From positions 1,073,501 through 1,137,500 of the forward strand of contig NZ_CP071501.1 in the NCBI RefSeq assembly GCF_017354985.1: DNA of 64,000 bases, read 5' to 3'. Within the stretch, counting starts at the first letter, position 1. Each line of letters starts with the position of its first letter. A program made the position numbers and the translations under genes. Shown piece after piece: positions 1 to 9,300 of this stretch. This DNA is from Shewanella cyperi (GTDB lineage Bacteria; Pseudomonadota; Gammaproteobacteria; Enterobacterales; Shewanellaceae). Below the pieces are notes generated by a model that did no database searches, was not told the DNA's origin, and worked only from the letters and a program-made list of their open reading frames with translations.

Positions 1-2347
1 GCAGGCTCTGGTAAACGGCGGCGGCATCCTGAAAGCGTGACTTGTTCAGGAAATAGTTTGCCAGCTTCAATGACAGGGGCTCAAAGAAGGGCGGCAGGCT
101 GCCATCGGGGCGTCGCAGGATCTGCAGGCCATCGACGCCATCCAGGTAAGAGAAGGTGATGGCGCTGATCCTGAGTATTTCCTCCAGCCACAAGGCCTGG
201 GCCTGTTGTTCCCGGGAGGACCAATGAAGGCTCAGTAATTCCACAAAGCTGGCGGCGGCCATGGGGTAGTCGCCGTTTTTGAACCTGGACCACCCCAGTT
301 TGTAACTGGCCTTGTCACTGAATTCATCCTGCCCGGTTGACTCCAGGGCGGCATAGCTGGCGCTGGCCGCGGCATAGTCTCCGAGGGAAAATTCGGCTTC
401 GCCCTTGCGGAACATCACCTCGCGCCACAGTGGATGGGCCGGGAAGGCGCTGCCGAAGCGGCCTAGCAGCGAAAGGGACGCTTCCGTGTCCCCCAGCATG
501 TCTTTAACCCGGGCCAACTGATACAGCAGGTTGGCATCTTGCTGCTGTTGCAGCAGCTGCTCCAGCAGCAGTCCGGCGCCGGTCAATAATTCGGTTTGGG
601 GCTCAAGCTCAGTGGTTTGCTCCGCCAGGCGCAGACGCAGGTCGGCTTCCTGATACATGGCCTGGCGCCTGAGCCCGGGGGCCTGGGCCTGGCTGCCCAG
701 CTGGCCAAGCAGGGCCTGCAGTTGTGAATAGTCGGGATCAGCCAAGGACTGCATCTGTTCACCGACTCGGCCGGCACTGGGGCCGGGAGCGGCCGGATCG
801 GCTTCCAGCTTCAGGGTGCTGCTGCTCTTGGCCGCACCATAAAGAGGAGATGCGGCAAGCAATTCCTGGGTCAGTCGCAGCAATTGCGGCTCAAGTTGTG
901 CCAGACGCTGTTGCTCGTCCTGTTGATGGGCCCGGGCCAGTTCATCGGCCAGTTGTACTGTCCTTTGGGTCAATTGTTGCTCAAGCTGTTCCGCCTGTTG
1001 GGCACTGGCGATGAGCTTCAGTTTAATCTGTTGCAGGTGGGTGGCCACCAGAGCCTGGCGGTAAACCCTTGGCATTTGCAGCAGGGATTCCAGTTCCTGT
1101 TTGGCGCCATCAAGAACCGCATCCGATGGGGCATCCTCTTGCCACCACCTGTGTCCGAAGGCTTGCCCCTGCTCCCAGGTCGACAGGGCGACCAGGAGCC
1201 GGTAGCGCACCTGTTGCTCTGCCGGTTGACCTAGCAGCTCGGTCAGCAGCTGCTCCAATTGCAATTGCTTGCCGGCCCTGTCGAGGGTCAACCAGGTTTG
1301 TTGTGCCTTGGCTGCCATCTTGTCCCTGAGGTCATTTACCGCGGCATTGAGAGCGTCGGGCTCCTTATCCAGCAGCCTGGCATAGGCCCGGGAGCTGGTG
1401 GCAGCGGTGGCCAGCCAGTCTTTGAGTTGTTCGGTCCTGCGCTTGAGCAGCTCCAGTCGCACCAGGTTGAAGGACTTGGGGTTCTTGCCAAGTGGCTGCG
1501 CCTGCCACTGGCGCGCCAGCAGTTGCAGCAGGGATTGGCGCAGCTCATTGGCCAGTGCCAGATGTTGGTCCTGGCCAAGCAGGTTCAACAGCGCTGCGGA
1601 GGCCTCAATTTGCAGTGGGCCTTCACGGCGACTGAGCCGCAACAGCGCGGGCCTGGCCCGTTCGGGGCTGTCGCTTTGCAATAATATTTGCGCTTCGGTC
1701 CACAGCGCCAGGGCTTGTACTTCTGCATCGGGGGGCAGGGTGCGCAGCAGCGACAGTGCCCGCTCTTCCTGTCCCTCGGCCGCAGCAATCCTGGCTTGCA
1801 ACAAGCGCTGAGCGACAGCGAGTGGGCCGTTTACCGGGCTAATTTCGCTCGCCAGTTCGGTTTGGGCTCTCTGCGGCTGTCCCAGCTGTAATAGCGCCAT
1901 CGCCCTCAGATAGCTGCCGAGCGAGTCTGTGCCGTCCTGTGGGAGCCAGTCCAACACCTTTTGCCACTGCTGCTGATGTGCCGCCAGCAAGGCGCCAAGA
2001 CGCCTGGCTGCCGGACTGTCTGTGGCCGTGCTGTCCAGTACCGCCAGGGCCTGGGCGTATTGTTCCTGGTTAAACCAATCACTGGCCAATACCAGGCGTT
2101 GGATGGGATCGCCTTTGGCGCGTTCACTTTCTGAGGGTAAGGACAGCAGACCGGTTTTGCCGCTGTGGGCGTCGAGTAAGGTGCCAAAACCCTGGCCGGT
2201 TACCGAGACTGAGGCCTGCTGCCATTGCTCAAACAGCGGGGAGAGCCACTGCCATTGCAGATCCAGTGACTCATCGTTGGCGCGCACCTGGGCAGCACCG
2301 CCAAGCAGCAGTGCCAGCAGCCACAGGTATTTGGGGCGCCGTTTCAC
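1..2347 (-). CDS. Exported TPR-like repeat protein (C-terminus beyond window)
   Basis: The frame is open from a GTG at 2347 to the left edge (about 782 residues), so the C-terminus is missing. The start VKRRPKYLWLLALLLGGAAQ is a signal peptide. The rest is a helical Ala/Leu/Gln-rich array with TPR-like units (for example LGDYAAASASYAALESTG near 360-410), fitting a periplasmic scaffold. The GTG overlaps the TGA of the upstream secreted-protein gene (shared bases 2345-2346), so the two are translationally coupled. The superfamily call is an inference from helix pattern; no enzymatic motif was recognised. Confidence 0.7.
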   Translation of the reverse strand, partial: MKRRPKYLWLLALLLGGAAQVRANDESLDLQWQWLSPLFEQWQQASVSVTGQGFGTLLDAHSGKTGLLSLPSESERAKGDPIQRLVLASDWFNQEQYAQALAVLDSTATDSPAARRLGALLAAHQQQWQKVLDWLPQDGTDSLGSYLRAMALLQLGQPQRAQTELASEISPVNGPLAVAQRLLQARIAAAEGQEERALSLLRTLPPDAEVQALALWTEAQILLQSDSPERARPALLRLSRREGPLQIEASAALLNLLGQDQHLALANELRQSLLQLLARQWQAQPLGKNPKSFNLVRLELLKRRTEQLKDWLATAATSSRAYARLLDKEPDALNAAVNDLRDKMAAKAQQTWLTLDRAGKQLQLEQLLTELLGQPAEQQVRYRLLVALSTWEQGQAFGHRWWQEDAPSDAVLDGAKQELESLLQMPRVYRQALVATHLQQIKLKLIASAQQAEQLEQQLTQRTVQLADELARAHQQDEQQRLAQLEPQLLRLTQELLAASPLYGAAKSSSTLKLEADPAAPGPSAGRVGEQMQSLADPDYSQLQALLGQLGSQAQAPGLRRQAMYQEADLRLRLAEQTTELEPQTELLTGAGLLLEQLLQQQQDANLLYQLARVKDMLGDTEASLSLLGRFGSAFPAHPLWREVMFRKGEAEFSLGDYAAASASYAALESTGQDEFSDKASYKLGWSRFKNGDYPMAAASFVELLSLHWSSREQQAQALWLEEILRISAITFSYLDGVDGLQILRRPDGSLPPFFEPLSLKLANYFLNKSRFQDAAAVYQSL

Positions 2348-2817
2348 CGTCCGCTCCAGTTAAGCAGCTCTACCTTGTTATTCAACAGGTTGAGACGAAT
2401 AAACTGGGGGGAGGAGCCCTTATGGAACTGCAGTTCACTGCTGATCACGGGTTGGTTCATGCTGTGCAACAGAATCTTCAGCCTGTGCTCTCCCGGAGGC
2501 ACCAGGCGGGCCGAAATCGGGGCTATGCCCCTGTCCATGAACTTGAGCAGATCTGCTGTGCTGAACACCCTGTTGGTCACCAATTGCTCATCGAGGAAAA
2601 CCTCAATGCGTTCCACCAAAATAGCGGCGCCCATTTCCTTGTCGAACATCACAAAGAGCTGATCTTTATCCGGAATGAGGATCGATTCTTCCAGGTCGTA
2701 GACCTGTTGCAACAGCGCCAGCGCTTGCTGTTGTACGTGCGTGTCAGCGGCGCCGGCGTTCTGGGTCAGTGCCCAGAGCAGCAGAAGAGAGCGGAGAGCA
2801 TATTGAGCCTTGAACAT
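2344..2817 (-). CDS. Small secreted protein coupled to the TPR protein
   Basis: A 157-residue protein of unrecognised family. I chose the ATG at 2817 because it begins a signal peptide (MFKAQYALRSLLLLWALTQ, cleavage likely after NAGA); an upstream in-frame start at 2904 would bury that signal. The mature part has mixed helix and strand and ends in a beta-rich segment (SSELQFHKGSSPQFIRLNLL). Its stop overlaps the start of the TPR gene, which suggests the two products act together in the periplasm. Function is unknown. Confidence 0.7.
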   Translation of the reverse strand: MFKAQYALRSLLLLWALTQNAGAADTHVQQQALALLQQVYDLEESILIPDKDQLFVMFDKEMGAAILVERIEVFLDEQLVTNRVFSTADLLKFMDRGIAPISARLVPPGEHRLKILLHSMNQPVISSELQFHKGSSPQFIRLNLLNNKVELLNWSGR

Positions 2818-3001
2818 ACCTGTATTCAGCCGGGCAAGTGCCGTATCAGATGCACAATGGGGGCTAAATCTATCACCGCAGCGCGGCAGAATTTTTGATC
2901 TCACAGGGGGTCATGCCAAGAATCAGGCTGAAAACATTACCGAAAACATGGGTATTGTGAAGCGTTTGGCATTTTTCCCGGCCGGCAGGGGGCCGGGGCT
3001 C

Positions 3002-3412
3002 TCAGGGATTAATGTAGTGTCTGAGCAGGTCTTTCCAGGTGACTATACCGACCAGGCTGTCGCCATCGAGTACCACCAGGCTGCCGATATTGTGCTGCAG
3101 CAGCAATTTGGCGGCCGAATCCACCGATAGGGAAGGGGGTGCGGTCACCGGATTGCGGCGCATAACCTGATGGATCCGTTTGAGCAGGGTATCGAGGTCG
3201 CGGTTGGTTTCGCCTACGGCGCCAATGTGGGGGCTGATGGCCCGCAGCAGATCCCGCTCCGACAGCATGCCGGCAAGGTGACCGTTTTCATCCAGTACCG
3301 GCAGGTGGTGGAAGGGGGCTTGTTCGAAGATATCCTTGGCCACCATCAGGCGATCGTCCATTTCCACCGTTACCACCCTGGTGCTCATCAGTTGACCTAT
3401 AGTGTGTGTCAC
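3002..3412 (-). CDS. Tandem CBS-domain protein
   Basis: A 136-residue stand-alone CBS pair. CBS1 runs from MSTRVVTVEMDDRL to LSERDLLRAI (about 8-60) and CBS2 from VMRRNPVTAPPSLSVDSAA to IVTWKDLLRHY (about 83-133). Such pairs usually bind adenosyl nucleotides and regulate a partner. No effector domain is fused here. It lies downstream of the olsF-like gene in the same direction, separated by a perfect inverted repeat, so it may be co-transcribed or attenuated. The partner is unknown. Confidence 0.85.
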   Translation of the reverse strand: MTHTIGQLMSTRVVTVEMDDRLMVAKDIFEQAPFHHLPVLDENGHLAGMLSERDLLRAISPHIGAVGETNRDLDTLLKRIHQVMRRNPVTAPPSLSVDSAAKLLLQHNIGSLVVLDGDSLVGIVTWKDLLRHYINP

Positions 3413-3470
3413 AGGCGTCCCCCGGCAATCTTCCCTAGTAAGCTATCTATATCAGAAGACTGGCTTTTTT

Positions 3471-3514
3471 GCTAATCCCCCCGTGGCCGGCAAGCAGGTT
3501 CTGGGGGGATTAGC
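3471..3514. repeat. Perfect 12-bp inverted repeat between olsF-like and CBS genes
   Basis: GCTAATCCCCCC (3471-3482) is exactly mirrored by GGGGGGATTAGC (3503-3514) around a 20-base loop. On the minus strand, the direction of both flanking genes, the hairpin is followed by an A run rather than a T run. It is therefore not a canonical intrinsic terminator; it may be a processing or stability hairpin. Confidence 0.7.
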
Positions 3515-3534
3515 CGGGATTGGCAGGTCTGTGG

Positions 3535-5295
3535 TCAGCAGTCCGGGTCGGTTTCCGGGCTGAATTCACCCAAATGGCTGTCGATGTAGCGGCTGCGTTT
3601 TTTAAACTTAAGGCTGTGGGTATCGACCAACACCAAACCATCGATACAGTCGCCGAAATCCGCGTCTATGCCGAAGGCGGCAAACTGGACTCCGCCTTCT
3701 TTGCACAATTCTCCGTATTGCTTGTACAGGGTGGGAATGGCTGCGCCCATGCTGGCCAGGGTTTGTTTGAGGATGCGGAAGTTTTCCTGGTAATCGAGGC
3801 CCGGGTACAGGGCATCAAGCTCCTGATTGCGCTCCGGACTCAATTGCATGGGGGTAAAGGATTGGGCCAGATCCACCCTTGCCGGAAACTGACGCAGATA
3901 AAAGTGCATCAACATTTCCTTGGCGCCGGCGGGCAACTGATTGCTGATGGATACAGGGCCAAAGAGATAGCGGTACTGGGGATGCCTGGCCAGGAATGCA
4001 CCTATGCCGTACCAGAGGTAATCCAGGCTGCGTTTGCCCCAGTATTTGGGCTGGACGAAGCTGCGGCCAAGCTCCAGCCCCTGGGCGAAATAGGGGGCGA
4101 AGGCCTCGCCGAAACCGAACAGGGATTGGCTGTAGAGTGACTCCGGCCCCTGCAACTCATGAACCTTGCTGGCGCTGGCGAAACGGTAGGCGCCGACGAT
4201 TTCCAGCGCCTCCCTGTCCCACAGTACCAGGTGTTGGTAATAGGGATCGTACTTGTCGGTGTCGCGGCGCTTGCCGGAACCCTCGCCCACGGCTCGGAAG
4301 GCCACTTCCCTGAGCCGACCAATCTCACGCATTATGGGGCTGGCGCCATTGTGCTCGTAGAGATAAATCAGTTTGTTGTCCTGGGTTTGCCCCAGCAATT
4401 GACACTGATTCAGCGCGGATTGCAACTCGGCGCGGGACTCGGGATGGGCAATGGCGCTCTGGGTACGGAACAGTGCCGGGCGGTTTTTGCCTATGCGATA
4501 CAGGTGGTTTTTCAGCAGCCCCACCTTGGTCTTGATGTCAAAGTCATGGGTGTTGAAGGCATCGAAGGGAATAAGCTCACCGATACGGATGGGCATATTG
4601 CGTTTGCTCTGGCGGAACATTTCTTTTACCAGCAGCAAACTGGCCAGGGGCTTGTAAATCATCGAAGCGCCGTAGAAGGTAGCCGAGTTTTTGGCATCGG
4701 CATACATGGGCAGCAGCGGGGCGCCGCAGGACAGGGCCATGCGCAGGAATCCCGAGTGCCAGTGGGTGTCACGCACGCCGTTGGGCCTTAAGCGTGAGAC
4801 TTCGCCCGAGGGGAAGATCAGCACTGCGCCATCGTTTTGCAGGTGCTCATGGATTTTATGCAGGTGTTGCCTCGGGGTGCCACCGCCCATGTTGCGTACC
4901 GGCAGCAATATGGAGTGCAGCGGTTTCAGTGCCATCAGCAGTTCGTTGGCCACCACCTTGATGTCCGGACGCACTTCGCTGATGAGTTTGATCATCGCCA
5001 GGGCGTCGAGGGAGCCTATGGGATGGTTGGCAAAAATCACCACCCGGCCTTCGCTGGGAATATTTTCAATGTCCTTATCCGGCACGCTGAAGCTGAAGTC
5101 GAAGCTGGCCAGCACCTGCTCGACAAAATCTACCCCTTGCAGGAAGGCGAACCTATTGGCGATGTCGTTGCATTCCTTCTCGTTCAGCAGGTAGCGCAAC
5201 ATGGCCTTGGTGGGCCGGGCCAACCAGGGGTTTTGGTTCAACTTGGGGAGGTTTTCGGCGACGACATTATCGACGGTAAAAATCATGGGATTCAC
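3535..5295 (-). CDS. olsF: Bifunctional ornithine-lipid acyltransferase, OlsF-like
   Basis: A 586-residue two-domain protein. Residues about 60-270 form a PlsC/OlsA-like O-acyltransferase: NHPIGSLD gives the H-x5-D catalytic motif seen in the hemolysin/OlsA branch, and FPSGEVSRL is the later acyltransferase block. Residues about 300-560 resemble OlsB-type N-acyltransferases (GNAT-like; RDTDKYDPYYQHLVLWDRE, VGAYRFA, LELGRSFVQPKYWGKRSLDYL). In OlsF, first described in Serratia, the two halves make ornithine lipids from ornithine and two acyl donors. The ATG overlaps the stop of the phosphoesterase gene by 4 bp. The exact lipid is inferred; a generic hemolysin-like acyltransferase is the alternative. 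Confidence 0.75.
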   Translation of the reverse strand: MNPMIFTVDNVVAENLPKLNQNPWLARPTKAMLRYLLNEKECNDIANRFAFLQGVDFVEQVLASFDFSFSVPDKDIENIPSEGRVVIFANHPIGSLDALAMIKLISEVRPDIKVVANELLMALKPLHSILLPVRNMGGGTPRQHLHKIHEHLQNDGAVLIFPSGEVSRLRPNGVRDTHWHSGFLRMALSCGAPLLPMYADAKNSATFYGASMIYKPLASLLLVKEMFRQSKRNMPIRIGELIPFDAFNTHDFDIKTKVGLLKNHLYRIGKNRPALFRTQSAIAHPESRAELQSALNQCQLLGQTQDNKLIYLYEHNGASPIMREIGRLREVAFRAVGEGSGKRRDTDKYDPYYQHLVLWDREALEIVGAYRFASASKVHELQGPESLYSQSLFGFGEAFAPYFAQGLELGRSFVQPKYWGKRSLDYLWYGIGAFLARHPQYRYLFGPVSISNQLPAGAKEMLMHFYLRQFPARVDLAQSFTPMQLSPERNQELDALYPGLDYQENFRILKQTLASMGAAIPTLYKQYGELCKEGGVQFAAFGIDADFGDCIDGLVLVDTHSLKFKKRSRYIDSHLGEFSPETDPDC

Positions 5296-6179
5296 CTTGT
5301 TTCAAACAATCCGGTTTGATGGCTGTTTGCACCGAGCAATTCGGCCGTGTGCAGACAGATTTCCTGTTCGACCCTGGGACCCTGCAGGCCTTCGTCCCAG
5401 CGCAGCAGCTGCAGCGTGCCCTGGTGGGTTTCGGCAACCAGGGTGCAGTTTTCAATCCAGTCGCCGTCATTGACGTAGATAAAACCGCCGTGACTGGACA
5501 GTGAGGGTTGATGTATATGACCACAGATCACCCCGTCCATGGCCTGGGCCCGTCCGTGGCGCACCGCGGCGTCGCGGTAGCGACTGATGGCCTGTTGCGC
5601 CTTGCCTACCCGGCGCTTGAGGTAGCCTGCCAGGGACCAATAGTGGTAACCGAGGCGGGCGCGCCAGTGGTGCAGTTGCCGATTGAGGAACAGCAGCAGG
5701 TCATAGAGATGATCACCCAGACGGGCATAGAAGCGGCCTATGCAGACCTCGGCATCAAATTGATCCCCGTGAACCAACAGCAGGCGTTTTCCCGTGGGAC
5801 TTTGATGCACATAGTGCCCCTGCAGTGCCACCTGCCAGACGGTCAGGCCCGTGTAGGGTTTAAGCAACTCATCGTGATTGCCCGGGATGTAAATCACCTC
5901 TGTGCCTGCGCCGGCCAGGGCTATCAGGCGCCTGAGCAGCAGGTTGTGATTTTCGGGCCAGAAGATACGCTGTTTCAGGGCCCAGAAGTCTATGATGTCA
6001 CCCACCAGATACAGCTTGTCACAGTGGACTTTATCCAGCAGTGCCAGCAGAAAGTCCGCTTTGCAGTCCTTGCAGCCCAGGTGAATATCCGACAGCCACA
6101 GGGCGTGAAACCGGGCTTTGTCAGCAGAATCTTTACCCTGGCTGATACTTTTCAGGGGGCCTGTCTTGGCATCTGGCAT
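5292..6179 (-). CDS. LpxH-like metallophosphoesterase
   Basis: About 295 residues from the ATG at 6179 (MPDAKTGPLK); an in-frame start at 6287 has no support. All calcineurin-type metal motifs are present in order: SDIHLG, GDIIDFW, GNHDE, HGDQFD and GHIHQP. This fits the UDP-2,3-diacylglucosamine hydrolase superfamily. Because it is translationally coupled (ATGA) to an acyltransferase, it may act in membrane-lipid metabolism rather than be the housekeeping LpxH. Substrate unproven. Confidence 0.8.
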   Translation of the reverse strand: MPDAKTGPLKSISQGKDSADKARFHALWLSDIHLGCKDCKADFLLALLDKVHCDKLYLVGDIIDFWALKQRIFWPENHNLLLRRLIALAGAGTEVIYIPGNHDELLKPYTGLTVWQVALQGHYVHQSPTGKRLLLVHGDQFDAEVCIGRFYARLGDHLYDLLLFLNRQLHHWRARLGYHYWSLAGYLKRRVGKAQQAISRYRDAAVRHGRAQAMDGVICGHIHQPSLSSHGGFIYVNDGDWIENCTLVAETHQGTLQLLRWDEGLQGPRVEQEICLHTAELLGANSHQTGLFETR

Positions 6180-6325
6180 GGGCCACTGTCTCCCGCAGCG
6201 GATATTGGCGCCAGAATAAGGGGCGAGCTTGACCGAATGATGAATTGGCCGTGACGTCTGTGTGACAGTGGCTTGGATGATGCGCAACCACAGTAGGGGT
6301 TAGCCCTATGGCTTTAGCTTGTGTC

Positions 6326-9300
6326 TCAGCTGGCTGGAGTTGGCTGGGCAGTTGCTGATTTGATGATGCTGGCGGGGAGATCTATGGTGAAACAGGCACC
6401 TTTGCCGGGGGCCGTCTCAATACGAATGGAGCCTCCCAACACCTGGTTGACCAGGTTATAGACGATATTCATCCCCAGGCCACTGCCGCCGCGGCCACGT
6501 TTGGTGGTGAAGAAGGGGTTGAATATTTGCTCGGCAATCTCGGGCTCCATGCCACAGCCATCGTCGCAGTAATTCAGGTGCAGTCCCTGTTCGTCGACAC
6601 TGATCCTGAGTGCCAATTTGCCGTGACGTTTATCCGGGTAGGCATGAATAATCGAGTTATTGAACAGATTGGAAATGATCTGGTAAAAAATGCCCGGATT
6701 GCTGTTGATAATCAGCTTTTGCGGGCAAGAATATGTGTACTCGTGGGGCGTGCGTGACAGCATGGGATTGAGTGACAGGAAGATTTCATCCAGGTACAGG
6801 GCCAAGTCAAAGTCCCGCAGTTCCTCATGGGACTGATCCACAGATACTTGTTTAAAGCTGTGGATCAGCTTGGCGGCCCGCTCCAGGTTGGTCAGCATCA
6901 GCCGGCAGCATTCGGCGACCTCTCCCTGGTATTGCTGGAAGTCCTCGTGTGCCACCTCGCCTTCTTCATAGGCACGGTTGAATTCCCTCACCCTGTCCTG
7001 CAGGTGGGAAGCGGCGGTCACACTGATACCTATGGGGGTGTTGACCTCATGGGTAATACTGGCGACCAGGCCGCCAAGGGTGGCCATCTTTTCCTTGTCC
7101 AATAGTTCGTCCCGGGTCAGGCGCAGCTCTTCCAGTGTGGCATTCAGCTCGTCATTGCTCTGTTGCAGCGCCCGGGTACGCTGCCGCACCCTGTCTTCCA
7201 GTTCCAGATTCAGTTGTCGCAGGGCGGCCTCGGTTTCTTTCAGGGGCTGGATGTTCTTTATGGTGCCCATAATGCGGTTGGGACGGCCCTGCTCATCGCG
7301 GGAAATGACCTTGCCATGGTTCATTACCCACTGCCAGCCGCCGTCAGGGGTCTTTCCCTGGTAACTGACCTCAAATTCATCCTTGCCCTGGTACAGGCAG
7401 GCAGACATGGCTTCCTTGGCGGCCTCAATGTTGTCGGGGTGGATCACGGCTTCTATGGTTTGTTGCAGGTTAATCTCTTTTTCCGGGTATCCGAGGAAGG
7501 TATTGGACCGGGTCAGGCGTTTTTGGGCAATTTCCCAGTCCCAGAATTCATCGCCGCTGCTCCACAGGGCCTGCTTGAGCCTCTGTTCGCTGGTGGCTAT
7601 CTGTTCCAGCATCTGCATCTTTTGCTGGTACTTGCGGATACGGATAAGGCTTACCAGAGCCAGCAAACTCAGGAATGCCAGCAGGTAGAAGCTGTAGGCC
7701 CACCAAGTTTGCCAGGGAGGGGGGATTACGGCCAGGTCCAGGGGAGTGGTGGGACTCAGATGGCCATTGAGATCCCTGGCCCTGACTTCAAAGCGATATT
7801 TCCCCGGAGCGAGGCCGGTAAACACCGCTTTTTGATCGCTGCTGTCGACAATCCAGGTGTCGTTGAGGCCCAGCATGCGGTACTCGTATTTCAGTTGTTT
7901 TGCCCTGTGCAGCGAAGGAGTGTGGAAATGCAGCGCAAACTGGGTGTCTTCGTAGCCCAGGCTGATGCTTTTGGCTGCGCTGATGTCCGTATCCTGAGGG
8001 TATTTGGGGTGCTGGCTGAGACGCAATGGCCGATTCATCAACTCCAGTTGGTCAATGATGGGGGCTCTGGGGGAGCCCAGTTTCGGCAGGCTGGAGAAGT
8101 TCATCCGGTTAAAGCCATTGATCCCCCCCAAATAAATGCTGCCGTCGCTATCGATATAGCTGGCGCCGAAATTAAATTCATTGTCCTGCAAGCCATCTTC
8201 TTCGCCAAAGCTATGGATACTGCCATCGTTGAGATCCATGACACTCAGGCCGGTACCCGTGCCTATCCACAACTTTTGCTGCGGATCCAGCTGTAACAAA
8301 TAGGCGATATCGCCGGCAAGGCCCGAGGTCTGGTTGTAATGCTGTAAATACAGGGTGCGGCTGTCGAGGGAAAAAACGCCGCTGTCGGACGCGATCCACA
8401 GCAAATCATCAGCAGTGATAAAAATGGAAAACAGATAGTTGGAAGGCAATGCCGGGACGCTGGTTGTGTTGTAATGGGCTATGGTCCCGTCTGCCGCCAA
8501 CATGGCCAAGCCTCCACCGTAGGTCGTGAGCCAGTAGCGGCCCTGTCCGTCCTGAACCATACCCAAAACCTGATCATCCGGTAGCTGGGCGCCGCTTATG
8601 CTGTCAAAACTGTCCGACTCAGGCAGGTAGCGACCAATGCCACCATCGAGGGTGGTGAGCCAGAATTGCCCCTGGCGGTCAACAAAGCAGCTATATAGGC
8701 TGTCACTGGGCAAACTCCCGGGATCTTCACTGTTGTGCAGGTAATGCTTTAGCTGGCCGCGATCGGTATTGAGGATAAACAAGCCTTGCCCCCGGGTGCC
8801 TATCCACAATCGACCCTCTGAGTCCTCACGCAAAAAGCCGATAAAGGCCTGGTTAAGCGTGCTGTCCGCCAGACCGTGCTCCCTGAAGCCGGTAATGACG
8901 CCGGGTCTGGACTCCAAGGCCCGATACAGCCCGGCCGTGGTGCCAATCCACAGTTGGCCTAACCTATCTCTGTAGATGCTGCGCACATCGGCGTTGGGTA
9001 GATTGTTGTCGGTGAAACTCTGGGGATCGACCCGGTTAAGGGCTGCGGCTCCAAGATAGGTTTTGCTCAGGCCCGAATTGCGGGTGCCTATCCACAGCTG
9101 GTTTTCATCATCCAGCCACAGTTTGGTGAGGTTCTGGCTCACCAAACTTTGGTACTGGCTGGGGGAGTGCCTGTACCAGCCGGTCAGTTGGCGCTTGGCA
9201 TCGAGCTGCAACAAACCACTGCCCTGCAGGGCGACCCAGAGGTTGTCCTGGCGGTCACGTTTGATGCTGCTGATGGGCACGGTTTCATTCTGTTTGGGGA

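Noticed and set aside
7163..8296. 377-aa open frame on the plus strand
   Set aside because: Antisense to the Y_Y_Y and PAS part of the sensor kinase gene.
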